64,000 nucleotides of DNA from Acaryochloris sp. CCMEE 5410. GTDB taxonomy: Bacteria > Cyanobacteriota > Cyanobacteriia > Thermosynechococcales > Thermosynechococcaceae. Where the stretch lies: contig NZ_AFEJ02000001.1 in NCBI RefSeq assembly GCF_000238775.2, forward strand, positions 3,968,001 to 4,032,000, written 5' to 3'. Every line of letters starts with the position of its first letter. Positions within the stretch are counted from its first letter, which is position 1. The notes under the pieces were generated by a model. That model had not been told where the DNA came from. It saw only the letters and a list, made by a program, of their open reading frames with translations, and made no database searches. Shown here in pieces: positions 8,864-17,654 of this stretch. A program made the position numbers and the translations under genes.

Positions 8864-8982
8864 CGTGTAAACCTTATCCACTCAAGATTGTCTGAAATGT
8901 GGGTGCTAGGATAGCGGCGAAGAGGTCCGGCTAATGTGGGTTGGATCAATCGTTCGTTTCACTAGGAAAGATAAAACCGTGG

Positions 8983-9488
8983 CGATGCTGCAGATGTACC
9001 CTAAAAGACTAAGCAGAAAATACTGGCAGTCTAGTTTACTCGTCCTTGCCATTTTTCTGGGTTTCATCTCTGATCAGGCGGAGGCTCAACGACCTAATAG
9101 AGTGCATTATTCAACTCAAGGTTGTGGTGATTTTCTAGCCCGGTGGGATAAAAAGCCAGCCACATTGAAGTTTGTGGTCTGCGAAACAGGAGAAATTCAG
9201 GAGGTTGGTGTTCTGACTTCTTCCTATACTGTCCAGGGCGCTGATGCCATCGAAATAGAGAAATTTTTGCAACGGGAATTTGGGATGGCTCCCCTCCGAT
9301 TCGCCTGTTGTGGATGGGAACCTGACACTGTAAAGGCGGCTCCTCCTTATGGACAATATGTAGATGAAATGGGCACTCAGTTTGAGGTTTCTATGTCTTC
9401 GGGAGAAACCCTATTGAATGACCGTGGAGCTTGGCATCAGATCCCTGAATTCCGTATTAAGGTAGAGACATACTTGGGAGAGTTTTGA
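8983..9488 (+). CDS. Exported DUF4952 domain protein
   Basis: About 168 residues from the ATG at 8983 (the frame is open to 8934). The N-terminus has basic residues then a hydrophobic stretch (SSLLVLAIFLGFISDQAEAQ) ending in an AEA-like signal peptidase site. The mature part carries CGDFLARWDKKPATLKFVVC, YTVQGADAIEIEKFL and APLRFACCGWEP, which match my memory of DUF4952, a family of unknown function found in many bacteria. Four cysteines suggest disulfides in the periplasm. The upstream in-frame ATG at 8934 would put the signal peptide too far from the N-terminus. Confidence 0.75.
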
Positions 9489-9525
9489 GGCCGCACGGCT
9501 TAATATCGCCTGATCAAGGAGCGCT

Positions 9526-10233
9526 ATGGAACCTGAAAAAGAGCAAGAAATTGCGAATTTAAGGGCTTTGAATTTGACACCAAAGCAGATTGCCCACAAG
9601 TTGGGATTGCGGGTGTCTGAGGTCTCAGCCGTGATTCGGGCGCAGGCAGAAGAACATGCCCTTGCTCATGGCAAAACGGCTACCCTTGATCCGTTGTTCG
9701 AGTGCTGGGCCAATGAAGGTGCAGTTGAACACTTCTTTGATAACCCAACGCCATCAACGGCAACCGTGGAAGATGAATCCCAGGGAATGGCGATTGTGAC
9801 GGTGACCCGGAAAGCCGGCCACAACCGTTTTGTGATTTGTACTTATCTGCTGGACTATTGGTGCTTAGGGCTTAAAGATACGATAGGTCCTCGTAAGTTC
9901 AGCACCCAAGACTATGCCTATTTTATTGACCAGGCGTATCAAGGATTTGATGAGCCGCCTCAAAAAATCTCTTTAGACCAAGCGCAAGCCATGGTTTATA
10001 GCGTAATTGATTATGCTGAGGGGCTAGGGTTCAAACCTCATCGAGATTTTCAAAACTCTAAAGCCCATTTAGGCGAATGGAATGGCCAAGGCAAACTAGA
10101 CTGTGGCCGTGATGGCAAACCCTGCTATTTTTGTGGTCCTTATGATGATCCGCATAAAATTTTGAAAACCCTCACTGAAAATGTGGGTGAAGATAATTTT
10201 GACTATGTGATCGAGGGTGAGTCTTATCGGTAA
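9526..10233 (+). CDS. Helix-turn-helix protein with C-terminal cysteine cluster
   Basis: A 235-residue protein. Residues about 10-40 (LRALNLTPKQIAHKLGLRVS) form a credible helix-turn-helix of the sigma-70 region 4/LuxR kind. The long C-terminal part is unlike known regulators I can name: it has VTVTRKAGHNRFVICTYLLD, a conserved-looking GFKPHRDFQNSKAHLGEW segment, and a Cys cluster (CGRDGKPCYFC) that might bind zinc. It starts 37 bases after the DUF4952 gene with SD-like AAGGAG. Could be a transcription factor, but the DNA target is unknown. Confidence 0.65.
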   Translation: MEPEKEQEIANLRALNLTPKQIAHKLGLRVSEVSAVIRAQAEEHALAHGKTATLDPLFECWANEGAVEHFFDNPTPSTATVEDESQGMAIVTVTRKAGHNRFVICTYLLDYWCLGLKDTIGPRKFSTQDYAYFIDQAYQGFDEPPQKISLDQAQAMVYSVIDYAEGLGFKPHRDFQNSKAHLGEWNGQGKLDCGRDGKPCYFCGPYDDPHKILKTLTENVGEDNFDYVIEGESYR

Positions 10234-10314
10234 ATTGTGGTGGGTATCAGCCATTAGTTGACGACGATTCCACAACCAGGCAGGATCGTCCAAGTGTTTA
10301 GTTGGCTGTGTCCT

Positions 10315-10704
10315 ATGTCCCATGATGTGATTCGTACCGATCATGCTCCTGCTCCGGTCGGTCCCTATAACCAAGCCATTCGTGCTCAAGGGGCAATGGT
10401 ATTCGCATCAGGGCAAATTGCCTTAGATCCCGCTTCGGGTGCTTTAGTGGGTGGTGATGATGTGGCCCAGCAGACGGAGCAAGTGATGAAAAATTTGGAG
10501 GCTGTCTTGACTGCGGCAGGCGTGGGCTGGGCCCAGGTGGTCAAAACGACGGTTTTCCTAGCAGATATGAATGATTTTGCTACGGTGAATGGTGTGTATG
10601 CCCGTTATTTTGATGAAGCCACTGCCCCCGCCCGTGCCTGTGTGGAAGTCGCCCGGTTACCTAAGGATGTCTTGGTCGAAATCGACTGTATTGCCGTAGC
10701 CTAG
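10315..10704 (+). CDS. RidA family reactive enamine/imine deaminase
   Basis: About 129 residues from ATG 10315: MSHDVIRTDHAPAPVGPYNQ, then ASGQIALDP, MKNLEAVLTAAG, KTTVFLADMNDFA and the C-terminal PARACVEVARLPKDVLVEID. This is the full RidA/YjgF/YER057c signature, with the substrate-binding arginine in PARACVEV. RidA hydrolyses 2-aminoacrylate and related enamines made by PLP enzymes, protecting those enzymes. The frame is open 19 codons upstream, but the family N-terminus matches the internal ATG. Confidence 0.95.
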   Translation: MSHDVIRTDHAPAPVGPYNQAIRAQGAMVFASGQIALDPASGALVGGDDVAQQTEQVMKNLEAVLTAAGVGWAQVVKTTVFLADMNDFATVNGVYARYFDEATAPARACVEVARLPKDVLVEIDCIAVA

Positions 10705-10849
10705 GGCCGTTGACCTGGAACCTAAACGGATCATCGTCAGTCGTAGGGAATTACGGCGACGCCAGCCCAGATTTTTAACTGAACTAGCGGTCTTGGGTTT
10801 TAAGTTGGCCAGTTCCCCTCACTCTGTCCACTTTATCCCTAATATCAGC

Positions 10850-12448
10850 ATGCGGTTTTTGAAGCGAAAACTCTATTGGGTGTTGGGTTTGTGTGCCTGT
10901 ACCTTGACTCTTCTGTTGGGCCACTTTTCCTCATTTAGCGCTGCCTATTCGCCCCAGTCTGCCCCAACCACGTTGCAGCCTCTGATTGCTTGGGGCACTC
11001 AAACCTTTGGGGGAGATGGACGCAAGGGTCGAGATGGAGCCAATGGTCGGAATGGGACGTCAGGTCAAGAAACCCAAATCCGCCTAACGGGTTCACCGAT
11101 GACGGTGGATGTGGCGGGTAGCTCTGGGACATCGGGACAAGATGGCCAGTTGGGTGAGAATGCCTATGGTTGTGATCACTCAGCTCAACCTGCCCATAAT
11201 CTGACAGGGGCTGATGGTGGACGAGGCGGTCGAGGCGGGGATGGTGGCCGTGGAGGGGATGGCGGTAAAGTTTGGATTTATTATGGTCAACCGGCTCAAC
11301 TGAAAGCCCTAACCCTAAATAATGCCGGGGGGCAAGGGGGGCAAGCGGGACTTGGCGCACCCGGTGGGTATGGATGCCGTTGCATCGATACCTCTTGGCA
11401 AGTGAACTATTGCGAGTGGCAGCGCTATCGCAAGCAGCGCGGCGTGGCTGATGCTCCCTGGATTAAAGATAAAACCAAAACCTATCCCTGTACCGGTAGC
11501 CAGAGGGCTGATCACAAACATCATCACCCAAAGCTAGATAAGGGCAATTCCCAGTGGGCCTATCGTTGGGAATATGGTGGTGTTTATAAGACTGAACATT
11601 TTCACTGTACGGGTGGAGCAGTGGGTAAAGACGGTCAGGATGGTCAAGCAGGTCGAGAAGGGCGATACGGCCAGGTGGTGATGGTTCCCCGTGAGGATAT
11701 TCCTCAAGAAAAGGTGCAGTACTATGCCCCGCTGGGACAACTGATGGGTCAGCAGGTGGACTTGGTGAAAAATATTTGGACGGAGAAGAGTGGATTGCGA
11801 TCGCAACTCCATCCCAATTCCAAGGTCCCTGATACCTATACCTATTTGGATTCCACCGCCCGTCTCAACTACCGTATCGATTGGAATGCACCTAAGTCAC
11901 CTACTGAATTAGAGGTGAGCGATACCAAAATAGGTGCAACCATTCAGGTGCAAAATAACCAAGGTCAACTGGATTTTGAGCTGCCGGGAACTCTGGAATA
12001 TACTCTGAAGCAACAGGACCCACTGACGGTCATGACCATTACGGGCGGGTTCTCACCCAATCGCGTCCAGTCCTTCCGTATCGATGAAGGGGCGAGCCAA
12101 CGGCAGGTAGGGCAGTTGGTATTGGTGGATGATGGGGATGTGCGATCGCTGCTCCAAAACACTAAACTGAAAGTCACTTGTCTCAGTAAACAATCTGCCA
12201 GTGGCCTGAAAACGGATACTTATCAAGTCCGCCATAGTGTAGAGCTGCGGGTGCCTCCGATGGGCCGATCCAGTGATGGTGTCAGGGTAGATAAGAATAT
12301 TTATACGTTGAATGTGCAACCCTTTTTCAGTGCATGGCTCAAACCGGGCTATGACATTCAATATCAAGTAGAGATTGAGCAAACGACCAAAAGTAATGCG
12401 GTCTATACCCAAACCCAAATTGCTAATTTGCCTGTCCCTCTGTCATAA
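10850..12448 (+). CDS. Exported protein with four collagen-like Gly-X-Y blocks
   Basis: About 532 residues from ATG 10850; an upstream TTG gives a longer frame but displaces the signal peptide (KRKLYWVLGLCACTLTLLLG). After the signal come short collagen-like blocks: GRKGRDGANGRNGTSGQ, GTSGQDGQLGE, GADGGRGGRGGDGGRGG and GKDGQDGQAGREGRYG, separated by Cys-containing and HKHHHPK-rich segments. The C-terminal 250 residues are beta-rich with repeated TYxV/DxxYxV strands. Bacterial collagen-like proteins are usually surface or extracellular. No known family is recognised for the C-terminal part. The histidine-rich segment could bind metal. Confidence 0.75.
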   Translation: MRFLKRKLYWVLGLCACTLTLLLGHFSSFSAAYSPQSAPTTLQPLIAWGTQTFGGDGRKGRDGANGRNGTSGQETQIRLTGSPMTVDVAGSSGTSGQDGQLGENAYGCDHSAQPAHNLTGADGGRGGRGGDGGRGGDGGKVWIYYGQPAQLKALTLNNAGGQGGQAGLGAPGGYGCRCIDTSWQVNYCEWQRYRKQRGVADAPWIKDKTKTYPCTGSQRADHKHHHPKLDKGNSQWAYRWEYGGVYKTEHFHCTGGAVGKDGQDGQAGREGRYGQVVMVPREDIPQEKVQYYAPLGQLMGQQVDLVKNIWTEKSGLRSQLHPNSKVPDTYTYLDSTARLNYRIDWNAPKSPTELEVSDTKIGATIQVQNNQGQLDFELPGTLEYTLKQQDPLTVMTITGGFSPNRVQSFRIDEGASQRQVGQLVLVDDGDVRSLLQNTKLKVTCLSKQSASGLKTDTYQVRHSVELRVPPMGRSSDGVRVDKNIYTLNVQPFFSAWLKPGYDIQYQVEIEQTTKSNAVYTQTQIANLPVPLS

Positions 12449-12877
12449 GTTGAAACTGCGCCTTTAGTTCAAGATCTCAGGTAATTTCAAAGCAATAGAG
12501 CGTGCTGTTGTCTACTTGGCTTATAGCGATGCTGTGCCACATATGGATAATCATTTAGCCTGGATTATTCATGACATTTTTCAGGAATCTCTGAAAGTCT
12601 TTCCTCATAGTGCTTTTGGCGATCTAAAGAGTGTAACGCTTTGATCTTTTTTAAGAATTTCTGAACTTCCTACCCATTAAGGGTTTGAGAAGATTTTTGT
12701 TGATCATCATGAATAATCCAGGTTAGATATGCTTGGAAGATCAAAGAATAGTTGTACTAACAATACGGCCTTGAAATTGAGAATCTAGAGGTTAAAACTT
12801 GGTAGTAATGTATTCGCTTAAGACTAAATAGACACACGCTATAGATTATTATTTCTATAACGTATGCTATAAGTGGG
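12449..12877. other. Intergenic with putative toxin-antitoxin control region
   Basis: About 430 bases after the collagen-like gene. The left part has no coding signal. The last 40 bases before the antitoxin start contain an inverted repeat and a repeated GCTATA element, described separately. Confidence 0.45.
12840..12859. promoter_or_regulatory. Candidate operator of the toxin-antitoxin operon
   Basis: A perfect 6+6 inverted repeat TATAGA-N8-TCTATA, 18 bases before the ATG at 12878. The element GCTATA occurs at its left edge and again at 12866-12871, giving a direct repeat that spans the likely promoter. Antitoxins commonly autoregulate through such sites; binding here is inferred. Confidence 0.5.
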
Positions 12878-13240
12878 ATGTCTATGAGGTGTGATATGCC
12901 TAGAGGAACCCACAAGAATTCTCTGCAAAACTTGACCCATGAAGGCCGACCGCTCGACTACGGAGAGCCTAAAACAGGGCATCGAGTCAGTGTTACCCAA
13001 ACTGGGTGGGAAAATGCAAAGCAGCTCATTAATTCGATGGGCATGTCCGTTTCTGAATTTTTAGAAGAATTGGGGCGAGGACGGGTTACCGTCATCCCTA
13101 CTCAAGATCTGGAAGCCATTGAGGATGTGATTGACTCAGCGTTATTGAGACATGCGATCACACAAGCGAATAACGAATTTATCTCTGCGGACCAACTTCT
13201 GGCTGATCGGGGGCTAACTCAGGCGGATTTGAATGACTGA
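12878..13240 (+). CDS. Antitoxin of a RelE/ParE-type toxin-antitoxin pair
   Basis: About 120 residues (115 if the ATG at 12896 is used, giving MPRGTHKNS). The middle section RVSVTQTGWENAKQLINSMG followed by MSVSEFLEELGRG looks like a small DNA-binding domain, and the C-terminal half (residues 75-120) is acidic and likely disordered until bound to toxin. Its stop codon overlaps the toxin start by eight bases, the usual translational coupling. The assignment rests on this overlap and on the toxin identity. Confidence 0.72.
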   Translation: MSMRCDMPRGTHKNSLQNLTHEGRPLDYGEPKTGHRVSVTQTGWENAKQLINSMGMSVSEFLEELGRGRVTVIPTQDLEAIEDVIDSALLRHAITQANNEFISADQLLADRGLTQADLND

Positions 13241-13502
13241 TTCATACAGTCTGCAGATTGCTAAGCCTGTTGTTAAATCCTTAAAGAAACTGCCTCTCAA
13301 GGTGTTTAAGCAAATTATGATCAAAGTCTTGGCATTGCAAGCAGACCCCAAACCTCAAGATTGCAAAGCGCTGAAAGGCTATCCTGGTGGTTATCGCGTG
13401 GACCAGGGAGAATATCGCATCCTCTATACCATTGAAGGGCAGACGGTATCGATCTTTCGGGTAGGCAAGCGCAATGACGGGGAAGTGTATCGGAATCTCT
13501 AG
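13233..13502 (+). CDS. RelE/ParE superfamily toxin
   Basis: An 89-residue protein with the RelE/ParE pattern: YSLQIAKPVVKSLKKLPLKV, CKALKGYPGGYRVDQGEYRI and the C-terminal VSIFRVGKRNDGEVY. The LKG-x-YRxxxGxYRI core and final GxRxxxxxY are typical of RelE-type ribosome-dependent mRNA interferases, though ParE-type gyrase poisons share the fold. It overlaps the antitoxin gene and is followed after five bases by mnmD, so run-on transcription into mnmD is possible. Confidence 0.88.
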   Translation: MTDSYSLQIAKPVVKSLKKLPLKVFKQIMIKVLALQADPKPQDCKALKGYPGGYRVDQGEYRILYTIEGQTVSIFRVGKRNDGEVYRNL

Positions 13503-13507
13503 CGGTT

Positions 13508-14404
13508 ATGGATAGTGCGGATCAGCTGACTCCCCAGCCTACTGGAGACGGTTCTTTTACGTTCTATTCCCAAGCGTTTGGAGAAGCCTTCCACAGTCAC
13601 TATGGTGCCCATCAGGAAGCAATGGGGAAGTTTGTCTATCCCACCTTGTTACCGGAAAAAGCAAAGCAGGGATCGGTCAAGATTCTAGATGTTTGCTATG
13701 GGTTGGGATATAACACCGCTGCGGCTTTGGAGACGATATGGCAGATGAATCCTGAGTGCCAGGTGCAAGTTTATGCCCTCGAACTGAATCCCGTGGTACC
13801 GAGAGCTGCGATGGCCGAAGGCCGGTCTTTGACCATCGCAAATGCCGGATTGCAAACGTGGTCCCCCCGAGTGCAGACCTATTTAAACACCTTGGCGCAA
13901 GATTTAGAGATTCAAGCTCCCGATTGTCAGGCGCACTTACTCATAGGTGATGCTCGCCAAACCCTTCAGGTCGTTCAGAAACAGCCATTTCTCGCAGATG
14001 CGATCTTTCTCGATCCGTTTTCTCCACCAAACTGTCCGCAGCTTTGGACGGTGGAGTTTTTTCAGCTGTTAAGTCAATGTCTGCATCCCCAAGGGCGCTT
14101 GGCGACGTATTCCTGTGCAGCGGCAGTGCGGACGGGATTGATGGCAGCAGGATTTGCGATCGCAGCGAGTCCCCCTGTAGGTCGGCGCACGACTGGAACT
14201 CTTGCCGGGTTTACCCTCACTGATTGTCTGGCCTTATCGCTTCAAGAGCAAGAGCATTTGCAAACAGTAGCTGCGATTCCTTATCACGATCCTCAGCTGA
14301 ACGATCCTGCCTCTACCATTCTGACTCGACGCCAGCAAGCGCAAAAACAGTCCTCTTTAGAACCCACCAAAGTTTGGAAAAAACGGTGGCAAAAGTCCTC
14401 CTAG
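13508..14404 (+). CDS. mnmD: tRNA (5-methylaminomethyl-2-thiouridine)-methyltransferase MnmD-like
   Basis: A 298-residue stand-alone MnmD, the SAM-dependent methyltransferase half of MnmC that finishes mnm5s2U at the tRNA wobble position. Visible: PTGDGSFTFYSQAFGEAFHS near the N-terminus, the SAM motif LDVCYGLGYNTAAALE, LLIGDAR, DAIFLDPFSPPNCPQLW with the catalytic-type DxFxP, and ASPPVGRRTTGTLA at the end of the Rossmann fold. The FAD-dependent C-terminal half of fused MnmC is absent, as is usual in cyanobacteria and Gram-positives. Confidence 0.9.
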   Translation: MDSADQLTPQPTGDGSFTFYSQAFGEAFHSHYGAHQEAMGKFVYPTLLPEKAKQGSVKILDVCYGLGYNTAAALETIWQMNPECQVQVYALELNPVVPRAAMAEGRSLTIANAGLQTWSPRVQTYLNTLAQDLEIQAPDCQAHLLIGDARQTLQVVQKQPFLADAIFLDPFSPPNCPQLWTVEFFQLLSQCLHPQGRLATYSCAAAVRTGLMAAGFAIAASPPVGRRTTGTLAGFTLTDCLALSLQEQEHLQTVAAIPYHDPQLNDPASTILTRRQQAQKQSSLEPTKVWKKRWQKSS

Positions 14405-14610
14405 GTAACAGTACATAAACAACTAAGACTTCCATGCCTCACCAAAGCCTGAAGTGATAGGCAAGAGAAGGCTCTAGGATCCAGTGATCCATCATGGCTG
14501 GGCTGATTAGGTTGTAATTGAGTGAAATAGAAGGGAAACTTACACGAAAGTGGGTTTAAAGTAAGGAATTAGCTTAGATATCGATGTATTTATTCTGAAA
14601 AAAAGAATTT

Positions 14611-15630
14611 ATGAGTCAGATTCAGATCGAAAGTGATTTAAGCCATGCTGATTTACTGCAGCTTGTCTGCCGTGGTTCTGATGTTTGGAATCAGTGGCGT
14701 ACTGAAAACTCCCATAAGAGTATTAACCTGCCTCTGGCAGACCTCAGCAATGCCAGCCTTAGCAATGCCAATCTCAGCCATATCAACTTCAGCTTTGCCA
14801 TCCTCGAAGGGGCCGATCTAAGTGGCGCTGATCTCAGAGGTACCGATCTGAGTGAAGCGAATCTAAATAATGCCCACCTTGCCCGTGCCAATCTCAAAGG
14901 TGCCAAAATTTTGGATGAAACGCAGATTGATCCGAAATGGAGGTTAGTCCATGCATTAGTGACAGAAGGTGGAGAAAGTAAAGATCTCTGCAACGTTAAC
15001 CTGCGTGCCGCCAATCTGCGGGATGCCATTCTCAGCAGTGCTGATCTAAGTGGGGCGAACCTCAGTTGGTCTGACCTTTGCGAGGCTAACCTCAGTGATG
15101 CCATCTTGAGGGATGCGAATCTGATTTTGGCGATGCTTGAACGTGCCAATCTCAATGGTGCGAACCTCAGCAATGCCAATCTTCGCACTGCGAACTTGAG
15201 TTATACCAACCTCAGCAGTGCAGACCTCTTCGGTGCTGATCTGTTTGTTGCCAACTTGAGCAGTGCCAACCTGCGAGAAGCTGACTTCAATGGTGCGAAC
15301 CTCAGCAACGCTAACTTGGATAGTGCCGACCTCAGCAATGCGAATCTCAGCAATGCCAACCTGATCGGTGCCGATCTGAGTCATGTGAATCTCAGCAACG
15401 CCAGTCTCCGAGGCTCTAACTTCAGCAATGCGAATCTCAGCAATGCCAACCTAGACGGTGCCGACTTGAGCAATGCTAATTTCCGAGGAACGAACCTCAG
15501 TGGTGCGAATCTCAGCAATGCCAATCTGATCGACGCCGATCTTTTGGATGCTAACCTCTTCAATGCCACCCTCGATGGTATTGACCTTTTTGAGACTACG
15601 CTCACGACATCAACTGGCGTCAGGCGATGA
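14611..15630 (+). CDS. Pentapeptide-repeat protein
   Basis: A 339-residue protein. Residues about 1-40 are a non-repeat cap (LLQLVCRGSDVWNQWR). Two pentapeptide blocks of the A(D/N)LSN type follow: residues about 42-97 and 130-325, separated by a non-repeat linker with DETQIDPKWRLVHALVTEGG. Such repeats fold as a right-handed quadrilateral beta-helix; two stacks hinged by the linker are expected. The leading helix plus two helices is a layout common in cyanobacteria. Some family members mimic DNA and bind gyrase, most have no known role. The opposite strand carries long shadow frames from the repeats. Confidence 0.92.
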   Translation: MSQIQIESDLSHADLLQLVCRGSDVWNQWRTENSHKSINLPLADLSNASLSNANLSHINFSFAILEGADLSGADLRGTDLSEANLNNAHLARANLKGAKILDETQIDPKWRLVHALVTEGGESKDLCNVNLRAANLRDAILSSADLSGANLSWSDLCEANLSDAILRDANLILAMLERANLNGANLSNANLRTANLSYTNLSSADLFGADLFVANLSSANLREADFNGANLSNANLDSADLSNANLSNANLIGADLSHVNLSNASLRGSNFSNANLSNANLDGADLSNANFRGTNLSGANLSNANLIDADLLDANLFNATLDGIDLFETTLTTSTGVRR

Positions 15631-15662
15631 TTCGAACAGGGTTTAAGGGTTAATTTCAGTCC

Positions 15663-16409
15663 TTACTGAGTGTCTAGAAACTTGTGATAATCCTTGGCAA
15701 TGGATTCCACTGCTGCTTCATACAGACGCTGTCCATGTTCTGGTGTCGCTAAAGATGGATCTGACCCCATACGTCCATCGGGGTAATGTTGGCGAAAATT
15801 GGTGGCGCCATAAATGGGATGCCCAGAGGCCACTTCAGCACTCAGAGGTGCATCTTTAATGGCTTCAGGATAGACAAATTGGGTGACAGCCACCTCGCTG
15901 GGGGTTGCGTGGGAGCCTTCGCGATTGCCGTAGAGTTCTTTCGCCAACTGATAGACCTGGGAATTCATATACCAGTTATTAAGACGACAGCGGGTTTGAT
16001 CCGCTTCCGGCAGATTTAAATCCGCAATTGTGGCGTAGGTTTCTGAAAAAGCCGCCTTCAGGGTGGCGACATTCCCTCCATGACCATTGATAAAGAAAAA
16101 TTGGCGAAATCCCGCCCGCGCCAGACTGACCAAATAATCCCGGATTACCAACAGGAGAGTAGACGGACGCAGACTCATACTGCCAGGAAATTCAGTATGG
16201 TGGAGGGCCATGCCGACATTAATCGTCGGACCCACCAGGGCTTCGGTTGCTTCTCCTACCCCTTTGGCAATCACCTCGGCACAAATGGCATCTGTGCCAA
16301 TCAACCCCGTGGGACCATGCTGCTCTGTGGAGCCAATCGGCATAATAATGCCTTGGGAACGTTGCAGATAAGTTTCAACTTCTAACCAGGTACAGAGATG
16401 AAGCTGCAT
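15663..16409 (-). CDS. Creatininase family protein
   Basis: About 248 residues. IIMPIGSTEQHGPTGLIGTDA near the N-terminus gives the Glu, His and Asp metal ligands of the creatininase fold, and FFINGHGGN supplies the second histidine; GSHATPSEVA is also typical. Family members hydrolyse cyclic or linear amides (creatinine, formamides in riboflavin/F420 pathways); the substrate here is unknown. I use the ATG with AGGAAG upstream; the frame is open seven codons further to 16430. It is convergent with the pentapeptide gene. Confidence 0.88.
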   Translation of the reverse strand: MQLHLCTWLEVETYLQRSQGIIMPIGSTEQHGPTGLIGTDAICAEVIAKGVGEATEALVGPTINVGMALHHTEFPGSMSLRPSTLLLVIRDYLVSLARAGFRQFFFINGHGGNVATLKAAFSETYATIADLNLPEADQTRCRLNNWYMNSQVYQLAKELYGNREGSHATPSEVAVTQFVYPEAIKDAPLSAEVASGHPIYGATNFRQHYPDGRMGSDPSLATPEHGQRLYEAAVESIAKDYHKFLDTQ

Positions 16410-16454
16410 AGGACTTCCTGTGGGGGACATGTCATTCTATTGTGCCAGGTCTGT

Positions 16455-17654
16455 CTAAACCTGGAGGCGAACTTCAGTCAAGCCCTGTCTGAGCTGTTGT
16501 TGTCGCCGCAGCCAAGAGGCTCGGATGATGGGGCTACTCAACGGTAAGGTCGCTTTGACGATCCCTCGTAATAGAGGGCTATGACGGAGGCGATCGCCTT
16601 GGGCAAGTTCCTCATTTTGCAAGGTTTGCGCCCGAATAATTTCTGGTTCTCGCTCGGCTTGAATGTTGGGTAAAGCCTGATCCAGCCTATCAAGGTCCAC
16701 GGAGCCTTGCAGTATCGGCACCAGATGATTCGCTGCCACAATCACATCCCGGAAGGCCATATTAATCCCTTGGGCTCGAATCGGCGACATGGGATGGGCG
16801 GCATCTCCTAAAATTAGCAGCCCTGGCATCGACCACTGGGGACAACGACCCACCACTACAGACAGCAAGAGTGGACGTTCAATCTCTTGAGTATGTTGAA
16901 GCAGGTGCTGTGCTAACCAAGGTGGGGAAGCAGCGGCAATCTTGGGAGGCCAATCTACCTGCTTCCAATCGGTTGGATCATCGTCATACAAAGCCCAGGC
17001 TAACTGTAAGCTGCCTTCTGCACTGCGAAATAAGCCCATTGTCTGGCGGCCATGCACGATGGCATAAAAGATATTCTCTGGGGGAAGGCAGGAGCTATCT
17101 GCTAGCTTGAACCACAGTAAATCAATGGAATGGGATAGGGTTTCCATCTCTAGGTTGGCCTGCTGACGGACGAGGGAATTGCGGCCATCTGCCCCGATTA
17201 CCAAATCTGCTTCTAAGGTGCGACCATCTCCTAGCTGGACGCCATTAATTCGATGCTCCTTGTGTAGTAATGCTTTGACAGCAGTGCCTGAAATCCACTC
17301 AAACTGAGGATGCTGTTGGGCCTGTTTGACGAGTGCCTCAAGTAAATTGGGTTGTGATACTAAGGTACAGGGCAGGGTATTGGCTTGGAACGGTTCGAGG
17401 GCTTGGAACATCCTGCGTCCTTCTAAGATATATTCCCAAGCCGTTAGGGCTTGGTGGGGTACTGTTTCAAGCAGACCCAACAATCCCATTTGCTCTAAAG
17501 CATCTAAGCCACTGGGCATCAGACCTTCACCCCGAAACGTTCGTCGAAAGTTGCGGGCTGCTTCTACCAATGTGACGTCAATTCCTCGCTGAACGAGTGT
17601 CAGTGCTAAAGCTGCCCCTGTGGGTCCAGCGCCGACAATGACAACCTTGGCCAT
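16455..17654 (-). CDS. FAD-dependent monooxygenase (UbiH/PHBH-like)
   Basis: A 399-residue flavoprotein: VVIVGAGPTGAALALTLVQRG dinucleotide fold at the N-terminus, LVIGADGRNSLVR (DG motif, about residue 155) and LLILGDAAHPMSPIRAQGIN (GD motif, about residue 275). This is the group A hydroxylase layout shared by ubiquinone-type and aromatic hydroxylases. The substrate is not deducible. It sits 45 bases upstream of the creatininase-like gene on the same strand and may form a two-gene unit with it. Confidence 0.9.
   Translation of the reverse strand: MAKVVIVGAGPTGAALALTLVQRGIDVTLVEAARNFRRTFRGEGLMPSGLDALEQMGLLGLLETVPHQALTAWEYILEGRRMFQALEPFQANTLPCTLVSQPNLLEALVKQAQQHPQFEWISGTAVKALLHKEHRINGVQLGDGRTLEADLVIGADGRNSLVRQQANLEMETLSHSIDLLWFKLADSSCLPPENIFYAIVHGRQTMGLFRSAEGSLQLAWALYDDDPTDWKQVDWPPKIAAASPPWLAQHLLQHTQEIERPLLLSVVVGRCPQWSMPGLLILGDAAHPMSPIRAQGINMAFRDVIVAANHLVPILQGSVDLDRLDQALPNIQAEREPEIIRAQTLQNEELAQGDRLRHSPLLRGIVKATLPLSSPIIRASWLRRQQQLRQGLTEVRLQV

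Noticed and set aside
10935-11360. Antisense frame in the collagen-like gene
   Set aside because: His/Pro/Leu-rich product mirrors the Gly-X-Y coding pattern on the plus strand.
14691-15384. Long antisense frames opposite the pentapeptide gene
   Set aside because: They are shadows created by the repeated 15-base codon pattern; products are low complexity (Leu/Arg-rich) with no domain.
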